DNA of 26,863 nt from Bryobacteraceae bacterium (GCA_029975915.1 JARKOC010000536.1:1-26863), one strand, 5' to 3'. Counted from the first letter of the stretch, positions 12,997 through 21,375 are shown. Numbers and translations: made by a program. The notes: generated from the letters alone by a model not told the origin.

Positions 12997-13894
12997 CACG
13001 GACGGGGCCACGTTCAACCCAGATGATCCCCCGATCTACTTCCTGGCTTCCAACGTGGATCGCCAGCAGTGGGGAGTACTTGTCCATAACCACATGCTTG
13101 TTGCCGTGAACGAACTCTCCGGAGACAGGCAATTCGAGTATCTTGATCAAGTGGTCGACCAGGGCAAATACCTGTTTATCGACTCTGGCATTTTTAATCT
13201 CACGATGGAGCACGCTAGGCGGCACGATGTTCGGATGGATCAAGCCCTGGCGCTGGCTCCCAATGAAATCGACGGGTTTGACGAGCTGTACGAAAAGTAC
13301 CTCGGCATTGTCCGCCGCTATGCCGATCGCTGCTGGGGATACATCGAACTCGACCAGGGCGGGCGGGAGCACAAGATCAAGACCCGCGCCAAGCTCGAAG
13401 AACTGGGCCTACGCCCGATCCCGGTCTACCACCCCCTCAATGACGGGTGGGACTACTTCGACTACCTGGCAGAGCGATATGACCGCATCTGCCTGGGGAA
13501 CATCGTGCAGGCTGACCCGGCCACCCGGCGCAAGCTCTTGCACACCATCTGGGAACGCCACCGCCGCTACCCCGATCTGTGGATTCACGGTCTGGGGTAC
13601 ACCCCCAACGCCTGGGCCAACGCGCTCCCGATTAACAGTTCCGACTCGTCCACGTGGTTGGCGGCCATTCGCTGGCCTACGGGGTACGCCCCCCAGGCCA
13701 TGCAGGTCAAGCTCGGCAACCTGCCGAAGGACTTCCAGTATGTGTTGTCCGGCGATCCTGCCTCCGAGGTTGGATCGCGGAAATCGGTCAGGATGATCGC
13801 CTACGGCTCCCATATGCAGGAACGATGTCTGAGATGCCATTGGGCAAACCTACAGGAGATCGGCTTTGAGCGATTCCCGCCCCCCGGAGACTAA
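12989..13894 (+). CDS. dpdA: DpdA/TGT-like DNA-guanine transglycosylase (candidate)
   Basis: 301 residues from ATG 12989, overlapping the ParB-like gene by 8 bases; GAGGAAA lies upstream. The protein looks like a short TIM-barrel tRNA-guanine-transglycosylase relative. LFIDSGIFNL (62-71) matches the TGT DSGGFQ box, giving D65 as a candidate base-binding residue. HGLGYT (200-205) matches the LGVG loop. NSSDSSTW follows, with D219 a candidate for the catalytic nucleophile. A C-terminal ERCLRCHW may be a reduced zinc site. Phage and bacterial DpdA enzymes exchange guanine in DNA for preQ0 or a derivative. The neighbouring QueD-, QueF- and YhhQ-like genes support DNA rather than tRNA as the target. 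The assignment is by motif pattern and context; a tRNA-acting enzyme is the alternative. Confidence 0.72.
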   Translation: MINTDGATFNPDDPPIYFLASNVDRQQWGVLVHNHMLVAVNELSGDRQFEYLDQVVDQGKYLFIDSGIFNLTMEHARRHDVRMDQALALAPNEIDGFDELYEKYLGIVRRYADRCWGYIELDQGGREHKIKTRAKLEELGLRPIPVYHPLNDGWDYFDYLAERYDRICLGNIVQADPATRRKLLHTIWERHRRYPDLWIHGLGYTPNAWANALPINSSDSSTWLAAIRWPTGYAPQAMQVKLGNLPKDFQYVLSGDPASEVGSRKSVRMIAYGSHMQERCLRCHWANLQEIGFERFPPPGD

Positions 13895-14234
13895 CGCGGT
13901 CGCAGTCGTGCGGTTCACGTCGCCCGGCTTTCATCACTGGCCGGGGGCAACCGGACAGCGGGCCTACCTGAGCCAGCCGCACCGACACCTGTTTCACGTC
14001 GAGGCCCGGATCGAGGTCTACCACGACGACCGAGAGATCGAGTTCCATGATTTTCTGGAGTTCTGCCGCCTGAATTTCCCCTCCGGCAACCTGGGGGCCA
14101 GAAGCTGTGAAACCCTGGCCCGAAACCTGGCCGGGGCCATCTCGACCACCTACCAGGACCGCACTGTTTCTGTCTCGGTCTTTGAGGATGGGGAAGTCGG
14201 GGCAGTCGTTACCATCGACGGGAGAAGCCAATGA
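13866..14234 (+). CDS. QueD/PTPS-like protein (6-carboxytetrahydropterin synthase fold)
   Basis: 122 residues from TTG 13866, chosen because AGGAG (13854-13858) lies 7 bases upstream; it overlaps the previous gene by 29 bases. The pattern GFHHWPGA (H23/H24) followed by PHRHLFHVE (H39, H41) reproduces the three zinc His of the PTPS/QueD fold, and SCETLA (E82) matches the usual ENxA segment. The catalytic Cys normally found four residues before the HxH pair is absent (Leu here). HDDREIEFHDF is a distinctive central motif. It may make or alter a pterin-type precursor of preQ0, or have a different chemistry. It is coupled to the next gene through an ATGA overlap. Confidence 0.6.
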   Translation: MSDSRPPETNAVAVVRFTSPGFHHWPGATGQRAYLSQPHRHLFHVEARIEVYHDDREIEFHDFLEFCRLNFPSGNLGARSCETLARNLAGAISTTYQDRTVSVSVFEDGEVGAVVTIDGRSQ

Positions 14235-14602
14235 CCCAGCAGCAAGGCCCAACCGCTGCCCCTCAAATTGCCACGCTCGACAACACCCCGAACGTGATGC
14301 ATGTCCACTACACCCCCAGGTATGCGGTCGTCTCCTGCAGGGTAGGGGAGCAGCCGTTCTCTGGGTGGATCGAGATCGAGTTCAAGCCCAACCCTGCCCA
14401 TATTGACGGCCGCCTGCTTGAGTTCGAGAGTTTCGAAACCTGGCTCAAGCGCCTCTGTCTGACTCCTCAAACCATTGAGGAGCTTTGCCGTGCCGTGTTC
14501 AAGGGGCTGTCTGAGGCCCTGGGGGATGTCCCCCTGAAGGTCACTGTATGCGCCGAGACGGTGGTACATGCCCCGGCGTCCGCCACCATCGAAAGAGGTT
14601 AA
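14231..14602 (+). CDS. QueF-like tunnelling-fold protein (preQ0-modifying enzyme candidate)
   Basis: 123 residues; ATG 14231 overlaps the upstream TGA as ATGA. YAVVSCRVGEQPFSGWIEIEF (about 31-51) resembles the QueF core CPVTGQPDFATIxIxY, with C36 in the place of the catalytic Cys that attacks the nitrile of preQ0. LLEFESFETWLKRL (62-75) resembles the QueF ESKSLKLYLxSFR segment. The usual Asp after QP is missing. QueF reduces preQ0 to preQ1, and QueF-like relatives add ammonia instead, so this enzyme could tailor the base before or after its insertion in DNA. A general T-fold protein such as a small FolE relative cannot be ruled out by eye. Confidence 0.55.
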   Translation: MTQQQGPTAAPQIATLDNTPNVMHVHYTPRYAVVSCRVGEQPFSGWIEIEFKPNPAHIDGRLLEFESFETWLKRLCLTPQTIEELCRAVFKGLSEALGDVPLKVTVCAETVVHAPASATIERG

Positions 14603-14604
14603 CC

Positions 14605-14811
14605 GTGCCCGTTGCGCTGTTGTCACTCCTGACCGGGATCGCGGTCGGGATCATCTTCCGCCTGTTTCGCCTGCCGATCCCTGCTCCCGCTGTGATTGAG
14701 GGGATCATGGGCGTTGTGGGGCTTTGGGTCGGCTTTGAGGTCGGCTCTGTTGTCCTTCGCCATTGGCCCACCATCCGGGCCACGATTGCGGCCCTGCTCG
14801 GCCTGCAATGA
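14605..14811 (+). CDS. XapX-domain small membrane protein
   Basis: 68 residues from GTG 14605, two bases after the previous stop; AGAGG lies about 6 bases before the start. An in-frame ATG at 14548 would extend far into the previous gene and lacks a ribosome site. There are two hydrophobic segments (about 3-17 and 27-45) around RLPIPAPAVIEGIMGVVGLWVGFEVG, the characteristic XapX (DUF1427) pattern of a Pro-Ala-Pro turn and a Gly-rich second helix. It should sit in the inner membrane. XapX proteins have no settled function. Here it is sandwiched between modification enzymes and a precursor transporter, which suggests it helps uptake of the base. Confidence 0.75.
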   Translation: MPVALLSLLTGIAVGIIFRLFRLPIPAPAVIEGIMGVVGLWVGFEVGSVVLRHWPTIRATIAALLGLQ

Positions 14812-14822
14812 GAGGAAACCTC

Positions 14823-15473
14823 ATGAAAAACCAGTTTCGCACCCCAGTATTCGCTATCGTGATCCTGGTCGGCATTTACGTGGCCCTGCAACTGATCGCC
14901 GACGTCACGGCAACGAAGATCGTCGACATCGGCGGGATCACCCTTCCGGGCGGATCGCTCGTGTTCGCGCTGACGTTCACCTGGCGCGACATGCTGCACA
15001 AACGCCTGGGGAAGGAATGGGCGCAGGCTGCCATCTGGACGGCCGCGATCGCCAATGTGGGCATGGCTGCCTACTTCCTGCTGACGATCAACCTGCCGAG
15101 CGCCCAGTTCTGGGGTGGTCAGGATGCGTTTGTCCAGACCCTCGCCATCGTGCCCCGCATCACTATCGCATCCATCATTGCGGAGCTGGTGAGCGAGTTG
15201 ATCGATACCGAGGTCTACCATCGCCTGATGCATCGGGTCAGCGAACGCCATCAGTGGGCGCGTGTCCTGGGTTCCAATGCCGTGAGCCTACCCATCGACA
15301 GCCTGATCTTTGGCGCGATCGCTTTCCTGGGCACGATGCCGTTGGCTGGCATCTCGGCCATCGTTCTCGGTCAGGTCGTGTTCAAGGCGGTCGTGACCCT
15401 GGTCAGCCTGCCGATGATCTACTTTGTGCCCAGCCGCCCGATCCCGGCCGTGGCCGCCTACGCAGGAGACTAG
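14823..15473 (+). CDS. YhhQ/VUT-family queuosine-precursor transporter
   Basis: 216 residues from ATG 14823 after GAGGAAA. About six hydrophobic segments and the family pattern ATKIVDIGGITLPGGSLVFALTF, then WRDMLHKRLG, are typical of the YhhQ (COG1738) family that imports preQ0/preQ1 or queuine across the inner membrane. The length matches the family. A later conserved-looking stretch with charged residues lies in ELVSELIDTEVYHRLMHR. It closes the modification operon 12 bases after the XapX gene. Its presence suggests that the phage boosts uptake of the modified base rather than making it fully, since no FolE, QueE or QueC gene is in this window. Confidence 0.85.
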   Translation: MKNQFRTPVFAIVILVGIYVALQLIADVTATKIVDIGGITLPGGSLVFALTFTWRDMLHKRLGKEWAQAAIWTAAIANVGMAAYFLLTINLPSAQFWGGQDAFVQTLAIVPRITIASIIAELVSELIDTEVYHRLMHRVSERHQWARVLGSNAVSLPIDSLIFGAIAFLGTMPLAGISAIVLGQVVFKAVVTLVSLPMIYFVPSRPIPAVAAYAGD

Positions 15474-15481
15474 AACCCCAG

Positions 15482-15503
15482 GGGCGGGCGACCATACCCG
15501 CCC
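15482..15503 (+). terminator. GC hairpin after the transporter gene
   Basis: GGGCGGG (15482-15488) pairs with CCCGCCC (15497-15503) across an 8-base loop. No U-tract follows, so it may only weaken read-through or protect the mRNA end between the modification operon and the packaging genes. Confidence 0.3.
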
Positions 15504-15532
15504 ATCGAACCCCCTATGGAGGGCGAGTACCC

Positions 15533-16288
15533 ATGAGCAAAAGGATGACGGTGGAGGAGCGCCGTACGTGGCTTGCCCAGTACGGCCACACCTACACCGA
15601 CCAGGGGTACACCCTCAACCCACAGGGCCAGGCCGTATGCGGAGCCAAAACCAGCAACGGCACGCCCTGCAAGAAGGCCCCGACCCCAGGAATGACCCGG
15701 TGCTACATGCACGGGGGCAAGACTCCGGTCGGGGCCGCAGCGCCCACCTTCAGAACGGGGCGCTACAGCAAATACCTTCCCAACCGACTCGCGGCCCGCT
15801 ACCAGGAGGCGCAGACCGATCCCTACATCCTGAACCAACAGGAGGAGATCGCGCTACTGGATGCCAGGATTGCAGAACTACTCACCAGCATCAACGAGGG
15901 TGGGGGGCGGGCACTCTGGGAACAGGCCCGCAAGACATTCAGAGACCTGCGCTTTGCCCAGACCACCCAGGACACCGAGGGGATTGTCACGGCCCTCCGA
16001 ACCCTCGACGCCCTGATCAACAGAGGGGCAACCGAGGGGGATACCTGGGCCGAGATATATGACCTGGTGGAACGTCGTCGTCGCCTGGTCGAGAGCGAGC
16101 GCAAGCGATTTGTGGAGCTCGGCCAGATGGTCACAGCCTCACAACTGATGACCATGATGGGAGCCATTAGTTCACTGATTCGAGAGCATGTCACTGACCG
16201 GGACGTCCTTCGCGCCATCTCAAATGGCATCCTTGCCCTTACTGGATCGGGGCCTGCTCTACCTGGTGGAGGGCCTGAGTTCGGCTGA
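15533..16288 (+). CDS. Phage terminase small subunit candidate with HGG zinc-finger-like N-terminus
   Basis: 251 residues from ATG 15533, preceded by GGAGGG at 9 bases. A longer open frame upstream overlaps the transporter and is rejected. C36, C46, C57 and H60 in CGAKTSNGTPC...TRCYMHGGKTPVGA form a zinc-binding pattern followed by an HGG box, often seen in proteins encoded just before large terminases. A long, charged, probably helical region follows (about 95-220, rich in Glu and Arg), suiting oligomerisation. Position directly upstream of the large terminase, with overlap, supports a DNA-recognition subunit of the packaging motor. The call rests on context plus the HGG pattern. Confidence 0.65.
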   Translation: MSKRMTVEERRTWLAQYGHTYTDQGYTLNPQGQAVCGAKTSNGTPCKKAPTPGMTRCYMHGGKTPVGAAAPTFRTGRYSKYLPNRLAARYQEAQTDPYILNQQEEIALLDARIAELLTSINEGGGRALWEQARKTFRDLRFAQTTQDTEGIVTALRTLDALINRGATEGDTWAEIYDLVERRRRLVESERKRFVELGQMVTASQLMTMMGAISSLIREHVTDRDVLRAISNGILALTGSGPALPGGGPEFG

Positions 16289-17726
16289 TGCAGAACTCGC
16301 CGCCCCGTATGTATCCGAAGACGGCATCATCCGGTTTGTACGCGAGGTCTTGCAGGTCAACGACCTCGCACCTTACCAAGAAGAAATCCTCCGCGCCCTG
16401 GTCAGGCACAAGCGGGTCGCGGCCAGAGGTCCCCACGGTCTGGGCAAGACCGCCCTTGCAGCATGGTTTGTTCTCTGGCTGATTGCGGTCTATCCGGATG
16501 ACACCAAAGTGCCCACCACGGCCAGCGCCTGGCGACAGCTTGAAAAATACCTCTGGCCGGAGATCAGGAAGTGGGCCGCACGCGCCCGATGGGAACACCT
16601 GGGGATCGGTCTGCGCCGGGGCAAGGAGCTGCTTGAGCTTTCGATCAAGCTCCCTGGCGCAGAAGCCTTTGCCGTGGCCAGCGACAACCCGGCCTACATC
16701 GAAGGCGCCCACGCCCAACACCTGGGGTATGTGTTCGACGAGGCCAAAGAAATCCCACCTGGTACATGGGACGCCGCCGAGGGCGCGTTTTCCAATGCAG
16801 GGGATGACACCGAGAACGTCGCCTACGCCCTAGCGATCAGCACCCCAGGGGAACCCAATGGGCGCTTCTACGACCTGCACGCCCGCAAACCTGGATATGA
16901 GGATTGGTGGGTTCGGCACGTCACCCTTGAGGAGGCAATCGCGGCCGGCCGAATCAGCAGGGAGTGGGCCGAGCAGCGCCGACTCCAATGGGGCGAGAAC
17001 TCCGCCGTTTACCAGAACCGTGTGCTTGGCAACTTTGCCAGCAGCCAGGAAGACAGCGTGATCCCCCTGGCGTGGATCGAGGTTGCGGTCGAGCGGTGGC
17101 ACGCCTGGCGCGAAACGATCCCTGACGGCCCGCCGATCGAAGCCTTTTCCAATCTGGGCGTTGATGTCGGCTATGGAGGGGATAAGTCAGTTCTGGCCCT
17201 CCGGTTCGGCCAGGCCATCGACCGCCTTCGCTACCACGACGACCGCGACACGATGGCAATCGCGGGCAAAGTCGCGGGCGTCCTCAACAAGTACGCCCCG
17301 GACTCGAAAAAGCGGGAACGGGCTTGCGTGGACGTGAATGGGGTAGGTACTGGGGTGGTGGACCGTCTCAGAGAACAAGGGTTCAAGGTCGACGCCTTCA
17401 TTGCTCAGGCCAAAACCAGCCGCCTCGAAGCCTCTGGCGAACTGGGGTTCGCCGACCGCCGAGCCGCCGCCTGGTGGAACCTGCGCGAACTCCTTGACCC
17501 CAGCACGGAGAGCGAGATCGCGCTTCCCCCTGATGACCTGTTGATCGGCGACCTGACAGCCCCCAAGTACCGCTATATGAGCGGAGGCAAGATTCGGGTC
17601 GAGAGCAAAGAGGACGTCAAGAAACGCCTGGGCCGATCAACCGACGCGGCCGACGCCGTGATCCAGGCGTTCGACCCAGGGGAACCAAAACCGACTCGCC
17701 CGGACTGGGGTACGGTGGTGGGGTAA
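16188..17726 (+). CDS. terL: Phage terminase large subunit
   Basis: 512 residues. The ATPase half has Walker A GPHGLGKT (81-88) and Walker B LGYVFDEAKE (D184, E185). The nuclease half has an RNase-H-type first Asp in LGVDVGYGGDKS (D326), an internal VDVNGVGTGVVDRL segment and the closing acidic residues in RSTDAADAV (D486, D489). This is the normal TerL layout: it cuts concatemeric DNA and pumps it into the prohead. The ATG at 16188 overlaps the upstream gene by 101 bases; a second ATG at 16224 is possible and both have weak ribosome sites, so the start is uncertain. The portal gene follows after 2 bases. Confidence 0.93.
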   Translation: MSLTGTSFAPSQMASLPLLDRGLLYLVEGLSSADAELAAPYVSEDGIIRFVREVLQVNDLAPYQEEILRALVRHKRVAARGPHGLGKTALAAWFVLWLIAVYPDDTKVPTTASAWRQLEKYLWPEIRKWAARARWEHLGIGLRRGKELLELSIKLPGAEAFAVASDNPAYIEGAHAQHLGYVFDEAKEIPPGTWDAAEGAFSNAGDDTENVAYALAISTPGEPNGRFYDLHARKPGYEDWWVRHVTLEEAIAAGRISREWAEQRRLQWGENSAVYQNRVLGNFASSQEDSVIPLAWIEVAVERWHAWRETIPDGPPIEAFSNLGVDVGYGGDKSVLALRFGQAIDRLRYHDDRDTMAIAGKVAGVLNKYAPDSKKRERACVDVNGVGTGVVDRLREQGFKVDAFIAQAKTSRLEASGELGFADRRAAAWWNLRELLDPSTESEIALPPDDLLIGDLTAPKYRYMSGGKIRVESKEDVKKRLGRSTDAADAVIQAFDPGEPKPTRPDWGTVVG

Positions 17727-17728
17727 CT

Positions 17729-20728
17729 ATGGACATTATTGCACTCGGTCAGGATCAGGCTGTCTCTGCGCTGCGAAGCGCCCTGATCCAATACTCGGCC
17801 ATCAATGAGGACCTGCCCGACGAGCGCGATCTGGTGGAGCTGTACCAGACCTCGGTCGTGGTCTTTCGTGCAGCCAACAAACAGGCCAGCGCGGTCGCGC
17901 GCATTCCAATGGTGGCCCATCGCAAAAAAGCAGACGGGACGACCGAGGACCTGGAACCGGATCACCCCCTGGCGCGCCTGTTCTTGTCTCGCCTGGCTTA
18001 TCAGGAAATGATTCGCCGGAGCGACATCACCCTATCATTCTGGGGAAGCAATCTCCTGCACAAGCAGCGAGAACTCAAGGGGCAGGTCGACACGCTACGT
18101 TGGGTCAACCCCAACTTGTGGCGGCTGGACGTGGGGATTTACGAGGGCCTGCGGGGGTTTCGAGTCCGAGATCAGTTCGGGCTTCATGAGCGGCTGGTCA
18201 CTCCCCCGAACGCCGTGCACATGCACCTCATTGACTTCAACGATGACTTCAGCGGGGTTGGCCCGGCCGAGGTCGCATTCCGGTTCGCGGCGGCTGATCC
18301 TGAGCTGGCCCAGACACTGCTGAGCACATTTCGTAACCGGGCCATTCCACCGCTGTTCTTCCAGCCTGCCAAGGATGCGGAGTTTCCGCAGACCGAGGAG
18401 GGGCACGAGAACCCGGCCCAGCGGTTGGTCAGGGTTCTGCGCGAGACAGTCAAAGGCTCGAAGAACGCTGGCCGCACCATCGTTGACTCGTTTCGTTGGG
18501 AGATGCAGAAGCTCTCTCAGGACTTCGACTCATTCGGCACGAAGGAGGTGGACGAGGCCATCATTCGGCGAGTGGCGATGGCCTGGGACATGCCGACCAG
18601 CCTCCTGCTCAGCGGGGATGCCTCCTACGCGGGCCAGGAGACGGATCGCCGGGAGTGGTACCAGGGGGCGATCAGCGCCCGGTGCGACTGGTACGGCATG
18701 GTCTTCACCGAGCAGGTGGCGGCGGAGTTCGGCGAGGAGTACGTGATCGAGCCGGATTACTCCGAAGTGCCCGCCCTCAAGGAAGACGAGGCGACCAAGA
18801 CCAACGTGGTCACGGCCCAGGTGGGCAGCACGCTCATCAGTCTGTACCGCGCCCAGGAGAAGCTGGGCGAGGAGCCGGACGAGAACCTGAAGGATATCTA
18901 CCTGCTGGGCGGTCAGCCGGTGTTGGGCAGCGAGCTGCGCAAGCGAGCCGAGTACAAGGAGCCAGCCGAGTTCGGTCTGCCTGATCCTACCGATCCAGAC
19001 AAAGACCCCGACGATGAGAGCGAGGAAAAGCAGAAGGACGAGGAGGAGCAGTTTCCGCCCCGCGCGGACGACAAAGCCAAACCACAACCGCCACGCCCCC
19101 AGGAGACCGAAGACCCGAACGGGCGGCGGGGCCTGGCCGGATTCATCCCGTCCAGGGCATGGCGCGAGCTCACCAACTGGCAGCGCCTTTTGGAACAGGG
19201 CAAGGGGCAGGGCTTCGTCTTCAGAGCCATTCCGGCAGATGTGGGTGCATATGCCCGGCTGAGGCTGGCTACGGGTGATGACGCTGCGACCGCCATTGAG
19301 GCCGCCAGGGCACAGTACCGCGCGCTCTATCCATCGGGCGAGGCCGCCAGGGGGTTCGATGAGTCGGCTGGCCTGTACCGGGAAATCCTCTATGGGCTGG
19401 TTGAACAGGCATTTGATGGCGTCGATCCCCAGACCGGGCAGTCCTCGTTTCCCAAGACAAACTTCACTCGCCAGGGACAGCAGGCCATCAAGATTTATTT
19501 CCAGGCGGCCTACATCAACGGGCTCCGGCAGAGCGGTGTAGGGCGCGACATGCTGGAAGAGGAAGAACAGGCCGAGTTGAACCTGGAGATCAGCGCGGAG
19601 CGGCGGTATTGGGGGGCGATGAGCAAGGAGCTGTACGGCCGGATGCTGCCCCTCTACAACGAAATGCTGACGCTTCAGGACGATGCCGCGTATGCCAAAC
19701 AGCAGGGCGACGACGCCGAGAGCCAGGAACTGCAGAAGCGGGCACTCGAAGCCCTGAAGCAGTTCCAGAACATGCGCGACCAGTTCCTCAACCGGATCGA
19801 CCTGTGGGTGAACAAGGGCCTGCGCCGCATCTTCAACCTGGGCAAGATGGCGGCGGAGAAGAATCCCAACGTGAGGTGGAAACGCAACCCGGCCAAAGAC
19901 TCGTGCCGGAGCTGCATCGCCGCGGACGGCCAGGTGCATCCCCTGAAGACCTGGAAGAAGTACGGGATCGTGCCCCAGGGCGACAACCTGGAATGTGGCG
20001 GGTTCGAGTGCGGATGCGAGTGGGAAAAGACGGCCGATCGCGCGCAAGGGCGCATCAACCGCATACCGATCACGACAGCCGAGCGTGGCCTGACGGCTGA
20101 CTCTGAGGTGCCGGTGCTGGCTGCTGCCATGCGGGCAGAGTTGGCGACGGACTTCGGCTTCGCCGTATCGCTGGCGAACGACCAGGAAATGGGCGCGCTC
20201 GTGACCCTGGTGCAGTCCCACCTCGGCATGCCGATCAAGGACATGGAGTGGACCGACCCGTATGACTGGCACCTGTCGCTGTGCTACGCGGCCGGGATGC
20301 ATCCCATGAGCGTGATTGCCGCGCTGGCCGAAGACGTGGCCTTCCTGGACATGCAGCCTGTCGGGTTGCACGTCAGCCATCTTGAGGCTTGGGATACCCC
20401 TGCCGGGATAGCCCTGGTAGGGATTGTCGAAGCCGATCCCGTCCTGCTGGCTATTCAATCCCGACTGCACGCGCTGTTCGTGTCACGAGAGCTGCCTGTC
20501 TCCGAATTCAGCGAACCAGATGCCTACAAGCCACATGTCACCCTGGGCTATGCCCCGACAGGGACAGACCTGAAGGGCCTGCCAGCCGCGACAGCCAACT
20601 TATTGCTGGACAACGTGTGTCTGACCACGCCAGAGATGACCTTGCTGTTCTGGTCGGTAGAGCACGATCACGAGGACGTTCCGGAAGAACCCGCTCCTAT
20701 TCTCGAATTTGCGGAGGTAACAGAGTGA
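17729..20728 (+). CDS. Portal protein fused to MuF-like head protein and a 2H-phosphoesterase domain
   Basis: 999 residues in one uninterrupted frame from ATG 17729. Residues about 1-410 are an HK97-type phage portal (HRKKADGTTEDLEPDHPLARL, SFWGSNLL, LLLSGDASYAGQETDRREWY), which forms the DNA entry ring. Residues about 419-475 are an acidic, then Pro/Lys-rich linker. About 475-790 resembles a SPP1 gp7/MuF-type minor head protein, with a Cys cluster starting C726-x2-C729 and continuing in ECGGFECGCEW. From about 795 a third domain carries two H-x-S/T motifs, WHLSLCYA (H848) and YKPHVTLGYA (H936), the hallmark of 2H phosphoesterases (LigT/2'-5' RNA ligase-like, which act on cyclic or 2',5'-linked phosphates). 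No internal ribosome site was noticed. The fusion would place the enzyme in or on the virion. Confidence 0.85.
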   Translation: MDIIALGQDQAVSALRSALIQYSAINEDLPDERDLVELYQTSVVVFRAANKQASAVARIPMVAHRKKADGTTEDLEPDHPLARLFLSRLAYQEMIRRSDITLSFWGSNLLHKQRELKGQVDTLRWVNPNLWRLDVGIYEGLRGFRVRDQFGLHERLVTPPNAVHMHLIDFNDDFSGVGPAEVAFRFAAADPELAQTLLSTFRNRAIPPLFFQPAKDAEFPQTEEGHENPAQRLVRVLRETVKGSKNAGRTIVDSFRWEMQKLSQDFDSFGTKEVDEAIIRRVAMAWDMPTSLLLSGDASYAGQETDRREWYQGAISARCDWYGMVFTEQVAAEFGEEYVIEPDYSEVPALKEDEATKTNVVTAQVGSTLISLYRAQEKLGEEPDENLKDIYLLGGQPVLGSELRKRAEYKEPAEFGLPDPTDPDKDPDDESEEKQKDEEEQFPPRADDKAKPQPPRPQETEDPNGRRGLAGFIPSRAWRELTNWQRLLEQGKGQGFVFRAIPADVGAYARLRLATGDDAATAIEAARAQYRALYPSGEAARGFDESAGLYREILYGLVEQAFDGVDPQTGQSSFPKTNFTRQGQQAIKIYFQAAYINGLRQSGVGRDMLEEEEQAELNLEISAERRYWGAMSKELYGRMLPLYNEMLTLQDDAAYAKQQGDDAESQELQKRALEALKQFQNMRDQFLNRIDLWVNKGLRRIFNLGKMAAEKNPNVRWKRNPAKDSCRSCIAADGQVHPLKTWKKYGIVPQGDNLECGGFECGCEWEKTADRAQGRINRIPITTAERGLTADSEVPVLAAAMRAELATDFGFAVSLANDQEMGALVTLVQSHLGMPIKDMEWTDPYDWHLSLCYAAGMHPMSVIAALAEDVAFLDMQPVGLHVSHLEAWDTPAGIALVGIVEADPVLLAIQSRLHALFVSRELPVSEFSEPDAYKPHVTLGYAPTGTDLKGLPAATANLLLDNVCLTTPEMTLLFWSVEHDHEDVPEEPAPILEFAEVTE

Positions 20729-21375
20729 GCAAGAAGAAAAGCGAGCCAGTGGACGATCCGAAGGATACCCGGACTGCCGAGACCGCACAGGAGCCACCGG
20801 CGAACAGCGACCAGGACGCTCTCAAGCTGAGCGACGGTCAACGTGCAACGCAGCCGTTGCTGGAGCGATTCGGGATTATCCTGACTCCTCCGAAAATCGA
20901 GGATGAGGCCTACGAGCAGATGACATGGGCGCTCCACCTGGGTCGCGCACTGCATCCTGACAAGCCTCTGGAACTGCGCTGTTACGGCGAAGGGGGCGAC
21001 AGCTACGCCATGCTGGCGATCGTGAACCTGATTCGCGCGGATGGCAACGTCGACGGTGTGCTCGTTGGAGATGCAGGTAGTGCATCCTCGGTGATCTGGG
21101 CAAGCTGCCAGCGTCGCTATGTCCACCCCCTCGCCAGTCTGAATGTCCATGGCGCTCGACAAGTCGGGGGAGGCTGGAACAGTCAGGCCGAACGCGCCTG
21201 GCTAGAAAGTCTGGAGTGGGTGGACACACGTATTGCCGATATCTACGCCGCCGCGTCCGATAAGGCGGCGAGCTGGTGGCTTGAGAAGATGGCCGCTGGT
21301 CACGGGGCCTGTAGTCTGATGCCCGCTGAGGAGATTGTCGCGATCGGCATGGCCCGGCCGATCACCGAGAGGTAG
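20725..21375 (+). CDS. ClpP-like phage head maturation protease
   Basis: 216 residues from GTG 20725, overlapping the previous TGA (GTGA), with GGAGGT upstream. After a charged, disordered-looking 45-residue N-terminus comes a ClpP-type domain: LRCYGEGGDSYAMLAIVNLIR (oxyanion-side Gly-rich strand), GDAGSASSVIWAS with candidate nucleophile S122, and LNVHGARQ with candidate H142. Spacing between Ser and His is close to that of ClpP. Phages often place such a protease between portal and capsid to trim scaffold and capsid. The next gene appears to carry a second, unrelated protease-like domain, so which one matures the head is open. Confidence 0.8.
   Translation: MSKKKSEPVDDPKDTRTAETAQEPPANSDQDALKLSDGQRATQPLLERFGIILTPPKIEDEAYEQMTWALHLGRALHPDKPLELRCYGEGGDSYAMLAIVNLIRADGNVDGVLVGDAGSASSVIWASCQRRYVHPLASLNVHGARQVGGGWNSQAERAWLESLEWVDTRIADIYAAASDKAASWWLEKMAAGHGACSLMPAEEIVAIGMARPITER

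Noticed and set aside
11971..13017. Minus-strand open frame of 348 codons opposite the ParB-like gene
   Set aside because: No ribosome site or family pattern; the plus-strand genes overlap in operon fashion.
18530..20470. Minus-strand open frame of 646 codons opposite the portal gene
   Set aside because: Low-complexity Leu/Gly/Arg/His-rich translation with no motif, antisense to a clear portal-MuF-2H protein; a product of high GC.
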